The notes under the pieces were generated by a model. The model was given only the letters and a program-made list of their open reading frames with translations, was not told where the DNA came from and made no database searches. A DNA stretch of 64,000 bases from Candidatus Omnitrophota bacterium (GTDB taxonomy: Bacteria > Hinthialibacterota > Hinthialibacteria > Hinthialibacterales > JAKPRU01). The stretch spans positions 1 to 64,000 of the forward strand of contig JAKQSI010000045.1 of assembly GCA_029570205.1 (NCBI GenBank), given 5' to 3'. The position numbers and the translations under genes are program-made. Below are positions 9,045 through 16,992 of this stretch, in pieces (position 1 is the stretch's first letter; the number at the start of each line of letters is the position of its first letter).

Positions 9045-10201
9045 TTCACCGCCTCTTCGATCACTGTCGCTATTTCCTTCGGATCATGCACCGTTCCCCC
9101 GGCGTGCGGCACACAGTGCGTTTTCGCTCGCCCGGCGGCGTAACGTTCTACCTCCAGAACCATCTGTCCCATGTTCAGCTCCGGAACAACAAATGCCTTG
9201 ATTTGACCGGACAGCTCGGCAATTCGCCATCCGGGAAACGGCCAAACCACCACCAACCGCAGAATACCCACTTTGATTCCGTTTTCGCGAGCCAGACGAA
9301 TTCCTTCCATCGCCACACGGGAGGTGATCCCGTACGAGACCACAACCACGTCGGCTCCCTCGATCCGAGACTCCTCATACCGCGCAATCCGGCGCGCGTT
9401 CTTCCGAATCTTGTCTACCAAACGCCGAATGAGCCGGTCTTGCGCTGCTGCATTCATCACCGGATATCCCCGCTCGTCGTGTGTCAGTCCGGTCACATGC
9501 ACATTGTATCCCCGGCCGACTGGAACCATCGCGGGAACCAGATCCTCTTCCGGCTCATAGGGAAGGTACTCTCCGGAAGGCTTAGACGTATATCGTCGGG
9601 GAACCACTTCAATCTCATCCGCCGCCGGGATCACCACGCGCTCGGTCATGTGTCCCACCGACTCGTCCATCATAAGAAAGGTCGGTACACGGTATGTCTC
9701 CGCCAGGTTGAACGCCTCGATAGTCAGGTTGAAACATTCCTGCGGCGAATTGGGAGACAGGGCGATGATCCCATAATCGCCGTGTGATCCCCATCGCACC
9801 TGCATCATATCGGCTTGGGCGGGCAGGGTCGGCAGTCCGGTTGATGGCCCCGCGCGCTGCACATCCACAAATACACACGGCGTCTCCGTCATGGCCGCAA
9901 ACCCTATATGTTCCATCATGAGGGAGAATCCGGGACCTGATGTCACCGTCAGTACCTTCGCCCCGCCCCATGCTGCCCCAAGAATCGCGATGGAGGCCGC
10001 GAGCTCATCCTCCATCTGAATGAACATCCCGCCCACATGGGGAAAACGGGCAGCGATTCGTTCCACAACCTCGGTGGACGGGGTAATCGGATATCCCGCC
10101 GAAAATCGGCATCCCGCCGCCAGTGCTCCTTCACAGCAGGCATGATCGCCATCAATAAAGTGGGCGCCTGTCAAGACGCCCGCCGGATCTGCTTTCATCA
10201 A
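9041..10201 (-). CDS. korA: 2-oxoacid:ferredoxin oxidoreductase alpha subunit
   Basis: GCRFSAGYPITPSTEVVERIA...QMEDELAASIAILGAAWGGAKVLTVTSGPGFSLMMEHIGFAAMTETP; 4-nt overlap with korB. Confidence 0.92.
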   Translation of the reverse strand: MMKADPAGVLTGAHFIDGDHACCEGALAAGCRFSAGYPITPSTEVVERIAARFPHVGGMFIQMEDELAASIAILGAAWGGAKVLTVTSGPGFSLMMEHIGFAAMTETPCVFVDVQRAGPSTGLPTLPAQADMMQVRWGSHGDYGIIALSPNSPQECFNLTIEAFNLAETYRVPTFLMMDESVGHMTERVVIPAADEIEVVPRRYTSKPSGEYLPYEPEEDLVPAMVPVGRGYNVHVTGLTHDERGYPVMNAAAQDRLIRRLVDKIRKNARRIARYEESRIEGADVVVVSYGITSRVAMEGIRLARENGIKVGILRLVVVWPFPGWRIAELSGQIKAFVVPELNMGQMVLEVERYAAGRAKTHCVPHAGGTVHDPKEIATVIEEAVK

Positions 10202-10284
10202 TTCTGTTCTCCGATTCTCGCTCTGTAATCAACCTCATTCGCGTTCTATCGTGTCGTCTATCCAAATTGCCCTTCCAGGGTGCT

Positions 10285-10341
10285 ACGTCATCGCGAGGAG
10301 CCGCCCGGAGTCCGCGAAGGGCGGCGGATGTAGCGATCTCA
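10285..10341. repeat. Candidate dispersed repeat (CGTCATCGCGAGGAGCC...GCGAAGGGCGGCGGATGTAGCGATCTCA)
   Basis: Resembles, from memory, the GTCATTGCGAGGAGC...GAAGCAATCTC-type dispersed repeat seen in many environmental genomes; single copy here, unverified. Confidence 0.4.
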
Positions 10342-10353
10342 GGCCCCGCCCCC

Positions 10354-10760
10354 AGTAGGACAGGCGTCCCTGCCTGTCGACAGGCGTCCCTGCCTGTTGC
10401 AGTAGGACAGGCGTCCCTGCCTGTCATCCCACGTCCCTGCCTGTTGCAGTAGGACAGGCGTCCCTGCCTGTCATCCCACGTCCCTGCCTGTCATCCCACG
10501 TCTCTGCCTGTCATCCCACGTCCCTGCCTGTCATCCCACGTCTCTGCCTGTCATCCCACGTCCCTGCCTGTTGCAGTAGGACAGGCGTCTCTGCCTGTCG
10601 ACAGGCGTCCCTGCCTGTCATCCCACGTCCCTGCCTGTCATCCCACGTCCCTGCCTGTCATCCCACGTCTCTGCCTGTCATCCCACGTCTCTGCCTGTCA
10701 TCCCACGTCTCTGCCTGTCATCCCACGTCTCTGCCTGTCATCACACGTCTCTGCCTGTCG
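10354..10760. repeat. Tandem palindromic/hemi-palindromic repeat array, about 19 copies of the core CGTCYCTGCCTGT
   Basis: Full palindromic units GACAGGC-GTCCCT-GCCTGTC interleaved with 20-bp units ATCCCACGTCYCTGCCTGTC and TTGCAGTAG spacers. Confidence 0.97.
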
Positions 10761-10791
10761 CGGGAATGGGCTGTGGGATGAGGACCTTCCT

Positions 10792-11103
10792 TCATCCTTC
10801 ATCCTTCATCCTTTTCTTCCCCCCCGTCCGGATACCGTAAATCGCAAAATCCGGACAGTACATCCCACACAAATCGCAACCCGTACACGCCTCCGCATCG
10901 ACAATTTCAGGATGGTGGTATCCCTTCGAATTGAACGACCGGGACATCCTCAGCACATTCGAGGGACAGAACTCAACGCAAAAACCGCAACCTTTGCACC
11001 GTTCGGCGGTGATGACCGGGCAGCCTTTCGGGCCTTTCCGTTCTTTCGCTTCTTCGGATGATTTGATCGCGCTGTTCACTTCAGCCGACATGGAAACCTC
11101 CAT
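10792..11103 (-). CDS. korD: 2x[4Fe-4S] ferredoxin / 2-oxoacid:ferredoxin oxidoreductase delta subunit
   Basis: CKGCGFCVEFCP and CTGCDLCGMYCPD cluster motifs; located upstream of korABC on the same strand. Confidence 0.85.
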   Translation of the reverse strand: MEVSMSAEVNSAIKSSEEAKERKGPKGCPVITAERCKGCGFCVEFCPSNVLRMSRSFNSKGYHHPEIVDAEACTGCDLCGMYCPDFAIYGIRTGGKKRMKDEG

Positions 11104-11197
11104 CTACTGACAATGCCGATTCGGTTGTCATCTTTTACTCATCATTCTTTACAAACCACGGTTTCCTCTCCCGCAAGCACTTCCCCAGGCGCACATC

Positions 11198-11803
11198 TCA
11201 ATAATCCCCGGCGCTCACACGGAGAGAATCCATCACCATATCCGTAATCTGTTCCCACAGGGAGGAGAGGTACGCGGACAGGATCACCAGGTTCCGCTTT
11301 TCATGTTCACGGTCGATCACATGATTCTTCAAAAGCGCCTCGCGTTCGAACCCCATTTTCTCAAAAATGTGAAGCGCGGCTGTCTGGTCCTCGACCACCT
11401 CTGCCACCACTTTCTCGACCCGCAAAAACACCGCAATGGAGAAAATCTCCCGGGCCATTTGCATTCCCAATCCTATGCGACGATAGCCCGGATGGGTCAC
11501 CAGGCGGATCTGCGCGACATGGGGTGACCAGCTCTCCGGCTGGCGGTGAAGAGTGGCGGCTGCAACAATCTCCCCGCCCGGATTCTCCGCCACAATCGGA
11601 ACAACACGCTCATGATTAATGTTATGTGTCCATTCACGGATAATGCCGGGATCGGCAACATCGTGTCGAAGATATCGGCGGTCTTCCGGTGAAAGGGAGG
11701 CGTAGAAGTCCCGCAATGCCCGCTCGTCCTCTGGTGTGAGCGGGCGAATCACAACGGATCGCCCGTCCTTCAGGGTGACTTCTTTCGGATAATCGCGGAG
11801 CAT
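11198..11803 (-). CDS. GNAT-family N-acetyltransferase
   Basis: VVIRPLTPEDERALRDFYASLSPEDRRYL...QIRLVTHPGYRRIGLGMQMAREIF. Confidence 0.8.
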   Translation of the reverse strand: MLRDYPKEVTLKDGRSVVIRPLTPEDERALRDFYASLSPEDRRYLRHDVADPGIIREWTHNINHERVVPIVAENPGGEIVAAATLHRQPESWSPHVAQIRLVTHPGYRRIGLGMQMAREIFSIAVFLRVEKVVAEVVEDQTAALHIFEKMGFEREALLKNHVIDREHEKRNLVILSAYLSSLWEQITDMVMDSLRVSAGDY

Positions 11804-12032
11804 GATAACCTCGCCAAAGATAAAATCCGGAACAGGAAATCCTGTAATAAAGGATAACCTGCAATTCGATTGTCCTCACGCCGTATCACTGCGTTAAGTT
11901 GAGATAGACCACGCCAATGACCGACCACAAGTCTTGCCCACTGTATCAAAATGCTATCCGCTTCCATTCGGACTGTACACGGTTCCCAAAGATGCACCCT
12001 GCCCAGTCCGGAATAACGGAGCCTGCTCCACA

Positions 12033-13877
12033 ATGACTCGACTTCCTCCCGCGACCATCGAACGCAATATCCTCCTCCTGTCGCGTGAGTGGCCTGAAAT
12101 CGCGCAACGCCTTCAAACAGAATCCCCCACCGAAACCGTCCGGCTGATTCCCACGAAGGAGGGGTTTCTGGCCTGTCGGCTCTCCGACTCGAAACGGCAA
12201 GTATGGGTTCATTCCGATCGTGCGCCCCGGCAGGAGGCTCTGTGCCCCCTTCGCAATTTCCAGCCGAGAGAGGGCGAATTGGTGATCGTCTGGCAGTCCG
12301 GATTGGGCTACCTCGCCTCCGAATTATGCAAGTTACGCGCGAACGGACCCAACCGGTTCCGCTTGATCGTTGTCGAGAGCCGCACAACCGTGTTCCGCGC
12401 ATCCCTCCAAGTGACAGATTACAATGGCCTGTTCAACTCTCGATCCACCTGTTTCCTTGTGGGAAACGATGCGGAAGACCGCCTGATCTCCCTTTTGAAA
12501 CGCTTTCCGTGGCTGATGAGAACTGGGGTTATGATTCTTCCCGGCTCCAATCTGCCCACCCCATCCACTCCCTCCCCCCTGTCCCCCTCCTCCTCCCCGT
12601 CCACCCCACCCGCCCTGCCCTCTCTCGACCGCATCCGCGCCCTCGTGCAGCAACTTTACGACCAATCCGAAAAAGAACTGGCCTCCCTTCGTGCCAAACT
12701 CTCACCCGACAACTCTTCACACCGCGTTGTCGTTTCGGCAGGCCTTTATCCGGCCCACTCCAAACGGCTGTGCGAGGCGTTCCACAACCTCGGCTGGGAG
12801 GTCGTCCAAAGACTGGAACCATCGGCGTTGACACGATTTATCGAGGACCCGGATTCCTTTCTGGATGTGTGCCGGCATGGATTTCCACAATTGGCGCTGT
12901 CATTCGGCGGTAAAAGCGATCTCTCCCTGGAGGACCTCCGCCAACTGCGCTCCCGTGGCGCAACCACAGCCGCATGGTTCTATGACAATCCGTTTCGATT
13001 TCCTTTGACGGAGGAGGAACTCTCTGCGTTGGATGCCGTCTTTGTATTCGATAAATACTATGAGTCGTTCTTCCGCGAACGTGGAATACGGATGTGTACA
13101 ACACTCCCCGCCGCATTCGGTATCTCCCCCCCGCCTCCCCCTCCGGCGAATTCTTACACCGAAAAAATATCTTTTCTCGGATCCACAGGAATCGACCGCA
13201 TTGTGCGTTTCTCGCATGATCTCCCGCCGGACGACCGGAAAATCACCAATCTCTCGAAAGAAACAATCACCTCCCTCCTGAATATGTCCGGCCCGCAACT
13301 TCGGAAAGAAATGGAACGCCTGGCCGGATTTGAGGGAACCGATCTGTCACGGCTCCGATTGCTCTTGCTCGAAGAGTTCCTCAGCTATCGCATTCGCATT
13401 CAATTCCTGACCGCCATCGCCGACCTGCCTCTCGGCATTTACGGCGATACAAACTGGGGAAACCCCAAAGCCACAGGAACCTTAACCTCCTGCTATCGCG
13501 GAAAAGGAACCCGCTTCCCGGATGAAACTGTCGAGTTATACCGAACCAGCAAAATCAACCTCAACATTTTCCATGCCCAGTGCATCGATTCCGTAACAAC
13601 CCGTGTGTATGACATACTCGCCGCCGGCGGATTTCTCCTTTCGGAGTATCGCCCCATCCTGGAGAGGGAATTTGAAATCGGCAGAGAGATGGAGATATTC
13701 CGCACACCCGAGGAGCTGAGGAAGAAGGCGATCTACTACCTTCGGAACGAAAAGGAGCGGGAACAAATTGCTCAGCGAGGCAGGGAGAAGGTGTTGGGCG
13801 CTGCATCTTACGAGAATCGGGTACACGGGCTTTTAGATACACTCAAAAGCGCACTTGAGAACCATAAAGCGCCCTGA
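12033..13877 (+). CDS. Two-part glycosyltransferase-like protein: N-terminal Maf/DUF115-like region, Pro/Ser linker, C-terminal CgeB/DUF3880-like glycosyltransferase
   Basis: LVIVWQSGLGYLASELCKL; PTPSTPSPLSPSSSPSTPPALP linker; AWFYDNPFRFPLTEEELSALDAVFVFDKYYESFFRERG; TSKINLNIFHAQCIDSVTTRVYDILAAGGFLLSEYRP. Start at ATG 12033. Confidence 0.7.
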   Translation: MTRLPPATIERNILLLSREWPEIAQRLQTESPTETVRLIPTKEGFLACRLSDSKRQVWVHSDRAPRQEALCPLRNFQPREGELVIVWQSGLGYLASELCKLRANGPNRFRLIVVESRTTVFRASLQVTDYNGLFNSRSTCFLVGNDAEDRLISLLKRFPWLMRTGVMILPGSNLPTPSTPSPLSPSSSPSTPPALPSLDRIRALVQQLYDQSEKELASLRAKLSPDNSSHRVVVSAGLYPAHSKRLCEAFHNLGWEVVQRLEPSALTRFIEDPDSFLDVCRHGFPQLALSFGGKSDLSLEDLRQLRSRGATTAAWFYDNPFRFPLTEEELSALDAVFVFDKYYESFFRERGIRMCTTLPAAFGISPPPPPPANSYTEKISFLGSTGIDRIVRFSHDLPPDDRKITNLSKETITSLLNMSGPQLRKEMERLAGFEGTDLSRLRLLLLEEFLSYRIRIQFLTAIADLPLGIYGDTNWGNPKATGTLTSCYRGKGTRFPDETVELYRTSKINLNIFHAQCIDSVTTRVYDILAAGGFLLSEYRPILEREFEIGREMEIFRTPEELRKKAIYYLRNEKEREQIAQRGREKVLGAASYENRVHGLLDTLKSALENHKAP

Positions 13878-13884
13878 GTGCGCA

Positions 13885-14790
13885 TTAAGGCGTTTTAAGG
13901 CAAATTGATGAAATAAGGCCCGCAAAGGAGGCATATTGATCCGGCGAGACATCCTGCGCACGGCAATTGACATCCAAATCCAGCATTTTTAAAAAATCCT
14001 CAGATTGCTCCTTCGTCAAACGGCACGCCCCAATCGGCGCTTCGCTCAAGTTACTGCGCAACTTCTTCCGACGGTGCATAAATGCAGTCCTGACAAGCGG
14101 TTCCATCCAGTTCCACACCAGGTTCATATCCACATCCGCCCGGTGGCGCGGCAGCAGTCGCATCCAGACTGATTCCACCTTCGGTCTGGGGAAAAAACAA
14201 CCGGGACCTATTCTCCGAAGTACTTGTATTTCAAAGAGATACTGCAAAATTACTGACAGACGCCCATACTCCCGATGGCCAGGTTTGGCCTTAATTCTCT
14301 CCCCCACTTCCCTCTGTAATAAAAAACCCCACTGCTGCACCCTTTCGTACCATTTCAGCAAATAAAATAGCATCGATGAAGCCGAGGAATAGGGCAGATT
14401 TCCAACAATAGAAACTTCCCAACTGCCCTCAAAACAAGGACTTAGGTCATAAGTCAGGATATCGCAACAATGAATCTCCAACCTGTCCCCAACACAACCC
14501 GAAAGCCACCTCAACAACCGTCCATCCGTCTCAAACGCCACCACAGAATATCCATAATCCAAAATCGAAACCGTCAAATGCCCAAACCCACACCCGATTT
14601 CAATAACCTTAGATTTATCAGGAACTTCCAAATCCCGAACCATCGAATCCAGTGTGGATCGCTGGTATAGAAAGTTCTGTCCCAATGCCTTCGATGGCGC
14701 AATTTCGGCCTCCCGACAGAGTCTCTCGACCCCTTTACGCGAAAAAAAATCTTGGGGAAACAACTCCGAAAATCGGTTAAATTCGGACAT
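13885..14790 (-). CDS. rsmA: 16S rRNA dimethyladenosine transferase (KsgA/RsmA)
   Basis: KALGQNFLYQRSTLD, VIEIGCGFGHLTVSIL, IVGNLPYSSASSMLF, FFPRPKVESVWMRL. Confidence 0.88.
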   Translation of the reverse strand: MSEFNRFSELFPQDFFSRKGVERLCREAEIAPSKALGQNFLYQRSTLDSMVRDLEVPDKSKVIEIGCGFGHLTVSILDYGYSVVAFETDGRLLRWLSGCVGDRLEIHCCDILTYDLSPCFEGSWEVSIVGNLPYSSASSMLFYLLKWYERVQQWGFLLQREVGERIKAKPGHREYGRLSVILQYLFEIQVLRRIGPGCFFPRPKVESVWMRLLPRHRADVDMNLVWNWMEPLVRTAFMHRRKKLRSNLSEAPIGACRLTKEQSEDFLKMLDLDVNCRAQDVSPDQYASFAGLISSICLKTP

Positions 14791-14887
14791 ATCCGTGTTT
14801 TGAACTAAACCGGCTAACCTCTTTACCTACCAGATATTGTAACAGAAACGGCAAGAAAACACAACATTTACGTAAGAACTCACCCGC

Positions 14888-14930
14888 TTTGAAGTTACAC
14901 CACCTGTAACTTAACTTCAAAATCAGGTGG
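14888..14930. promoter_or_regulatory. Overlapping mutually exclusive inverted repeats in the ksgA-mraZ divergent intergenic region
   Basis: AAGTTACA-ccacc-TGTAACTT; TTTGAAGTTA-N14-TAACTTCAAA; CCACCTG-N17-CAGGTGG, all perfect and overlapping. Confidence 0.7.
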
Positions 14931-14963
14931 CATTTGCGCGATAAATTTTATTATTCCAAGCTA

Positions 14964-14992
14964 TTGACAAAAACCTTTTGGGGGGTCATAAT
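14964..14992 (+). promoter_or_regulatory. Sigma70-type promoter for the dcw cluster
   Basis: TTGACA - exactly 17 bp - CATAAT, upstream of mraZ. Confidence 0.75.
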
Positions 14993-15032
14993 CCCAAATT
15001 GTAATGTAAAATATCCCATTAGGGGATTGTTG

Positions 15033-15047
15033 GTGGTAGAAAGTGGT
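15033..15047 (+). promoter_or_regulatory. Candidate MraZ box (GTGGT-N5-GTGGT, 10-bp period)
   Basis: GTGGTAGAAAGTGGT between the promoter and the mraZ start; compare the TGGG-N6 direct-repeat and AAAGTGG-type MraZ sites known in other bacteria. Confidence 0.55.
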
Positions 15048-15074
15048 CAGCTTGCCCTAAACAGGATCGAGGCC

Positions 15075-15623
15075 ATGGAAAACTCTGTGACACCAGCTGT
15101 TTGGTTCATCGGCAATTTCGAGAAACCTGTGGATTCGAAAAACCGGATCGTAATTCCACGGTGTTTTCGAGACGCCCTGGAGTCACAAGACCTGATCCTG
15201 ATGCGTTGGTATGAACATGCCTTGGCATTGTTCCCGTTGCACGTTTGGGAGCCTTTGGCCGAAAAGGCGCGACGGATGTCGCTGACAGGAGGACCTAAAA
15301 AACGCGGAGCGCGTCTCAGTTTCTTCTCCGGCGCGTTACCTCAGCGTATGGACAATCAGGGGCGAATCGTGCTGAGCAAAGATATGAAGCAATATGCGGG
15401 GATCGATGGAGAATCGGTGATCCTGGGTGATGGAGACAGAATCCAAATATTGGCGCCGCATCGATATGCGATCTTTCGGGAAGATCATGATGCTCTGCTG
15501 AGCGAGGGTCTGGATGAGATTCTGGCCGAGACGGACATCCCTGAATTCACGCCCCGAGGTGTAACCCACAGCGATTCATCCGAAGAAACGGGAGAAAACA
15601 GTGCGGAAGATGATGACAAGTGA
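15075..15623 (+). CDS. mraZ: Transcriptional regulator MraZ
   Basis: Double SpoVT/AbrB-like repeats DSKNRIVIPRCFRDAL and MDNQGRIVLSKDMKQYAGI; first gene of the dcw cluster; start at ATG 15075. Confidence 0.88.
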   Translation: MENSVTPAVWFIGNFEKPVDSKNRIVIPRCFRDALESQDLILMRWYEHALALFPLHVWEPLAEKARRMSLTGGPKKRGARLSFFSGALPQRMDNQGRIVLSKDMKQYAGIDGESVILGDGDRIQILAPHRYAIFREDHDALLSEGLDEILAETDIPEFTPRGVTHSDSSEETGENSAEDDDK

Positions 15624-16564
15624 CTCTCTACAATCGACATCAACCCGTTCTGTTACAGGAAACGCTCGACCTGCTGGCCTGTTCTCCAGGCCAATGTATT
15701 GTCGATGCGACGGTGGGATACGGCGGTCATGGATTCGAGATATGCAAACGCCTCGGAGAGAAAGGGGTATTTATCGGGATCGACCGGGACGAGGAGGCCG
15801 TCAAATGTGCATGGACGGTTCTTCATACCTTTCCCTGCCGAGTGGAAATCCTGCACGGGAACTTTGCGCAGATGGACGAGCTGGTATGGGGACTGGAGAT
15901 CGAACAGGTAGACGGTATCCTGTACGACATGGGCGTATCCTCCGCTCAATTAGACCAACCGGAGCGCGGATTCAGTTTCGTCGATGCGCCGCTGGACATG
16001 CGAATGTCCCAGTCGGACCCGGAGACGGCCGCGGATCTGTTGGCGCATATTTCGGAAGAGGACCTTGCACGGATACTTCGGGACTATGCAGACGAGCGAC
16101 AATCCCGTTCCATCGCTCGCGCAATCGTGTCGCGTCGATTGAGCAATCCCATTCGAACAACCGGCGAATTGCGTGCGTTAGTGCACCGCTGTTACGGCGG
16201 CAGGAGCCATTTGCACGGAATCGACACGGCTACACGAACCTTTCTTGCGATTCGAATTGCCGTGAATCGCGAATTAGAGAATCTCAAAATCGGCCTGGAG
16301 AAAGCATGGAAACTGCTCCGGCCGGGCGGAAGACTGGTAACGATCTCATTTCACAGCGGGGAACACCGGATTATCAAGGAGTTTATCCGGCGTCGCCTGG
16401 GACAATGCATTTGTCCCCCCGGAATGCCGAAATGCGGATGCGGGGCGCGAGTCGAGGCAGAATTATTAGTCCATGGAACGGTAACTCCCGGACCCGTGGA
16501 AGTGGCCGCCAACCCGCGAAGCCGGAGCGCACAGTTACGTGGAATTCGCCGTGTCGAAGGATAG
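15620..16564 (+). CDS. rsmH: 16S rRNA (cytosine-1402-N4)-methyltransferase RsmH
   Basis: HQPVLLQETLDLL...CIVDATVGYGGHGFEI...GIDRDEEA...LYDMGVSSAQLDQPERGFSF; 4-nt overlap with mraZ. Confidence 0.95.
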   Translation: MTLYNRHQPVLLQETLDLLACSPGQCIVDATVGYGGHGFEICKRLGEKGVFIGIDRDEEAVKCAWTVLHTFPCRVEILHGNFAQMDELVWGLEIEQVDGILYDMGVSSAQLDQPERGFSFVDAPLDMRMSQSDPETAADLLAHISEEDLARILRDYADERQSRSIARAIVSRRLSNPIRTTGELRALVHRCYGGRSHLHGIDTATRTFLAIRIAVNRELENLKIGLEKAWKLLRPGGRLVTISFHSGEHRIIKEFIRRRLGQCICPPGMPKCGCGARVEAELLVHGTVTPGPVEVAANPRSRSAQLRGIRRVEG

Positions 16565-16577
16565 AGAGTGTTCTCCA

Positions 16578-16991
16578 ATGAATGACTACCCTCCTCGTTG
16601 GATCATTTGGCTCAGGGCCTTCCTGGGATATCTCTGTCTGTTGGCCGTATTTTCATCGTTCTTAATCTGTGTACATCTGAGTTTACAGGAAAAACGTCTA
16701 CGATATATCATGGCTAACTTGTTAAGTGAAAAGACCAGATTACTGCGTGACGTTTCTCTGACCCGTGCCCAAGTGGACAGCCTCCGCCGGCTCCAGCGTC
16801 TCGAAGGAATTTGTGAGAAACAGTTGATCCCATTATCGTCGCCTGAATTCCCGGCCCTGATTCTTCCGGAGAATTCCATGAGAGAAGCAAATCGGAAATC
16901 CGTTACACCGGATAACGACAGGGAAGACCCGCTGAGTGCTAAGGATTTGGGAAGCATTGCCTACGCAAGTAAAGAGAAGGGCATAGACTGA
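16578..16991 (+). CDS. Small bitopic membrane protein with coiled coil, FtsL-like by position
   Basis: Single TM segment then coiled coil; lies between rsmH and ftsI; start at 16578. Confidence 0.6.
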   Translation: MNDYPPRWIIWLRAFLGYLCLLAVFSSFLICVHLSLQEKRLRYIMANLLSEKTRLLRDVSLTRAQVDSLRRLQRLEGICEKQLIPLSSPEFPALILPENSMREANRKSVTPDNDREDPLSAKDLGSIAYASKEKGID

Positions 16992-16992
16992 A

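Noticed and set aside
10152-10427. 91-aa ORF (- strand, MTGRDACPTATGRDACRQAGTPVLL...)
   Set aside because: It is translation of the palindromic repeat array and adjoining dispersed repeat; no independent coding support, and it overlaps the korA start.
10354-10760. CRISPR array
   Set aside because: Units are contiguous 20-25 bp repeats without variable spacers; no cas genes nearby.
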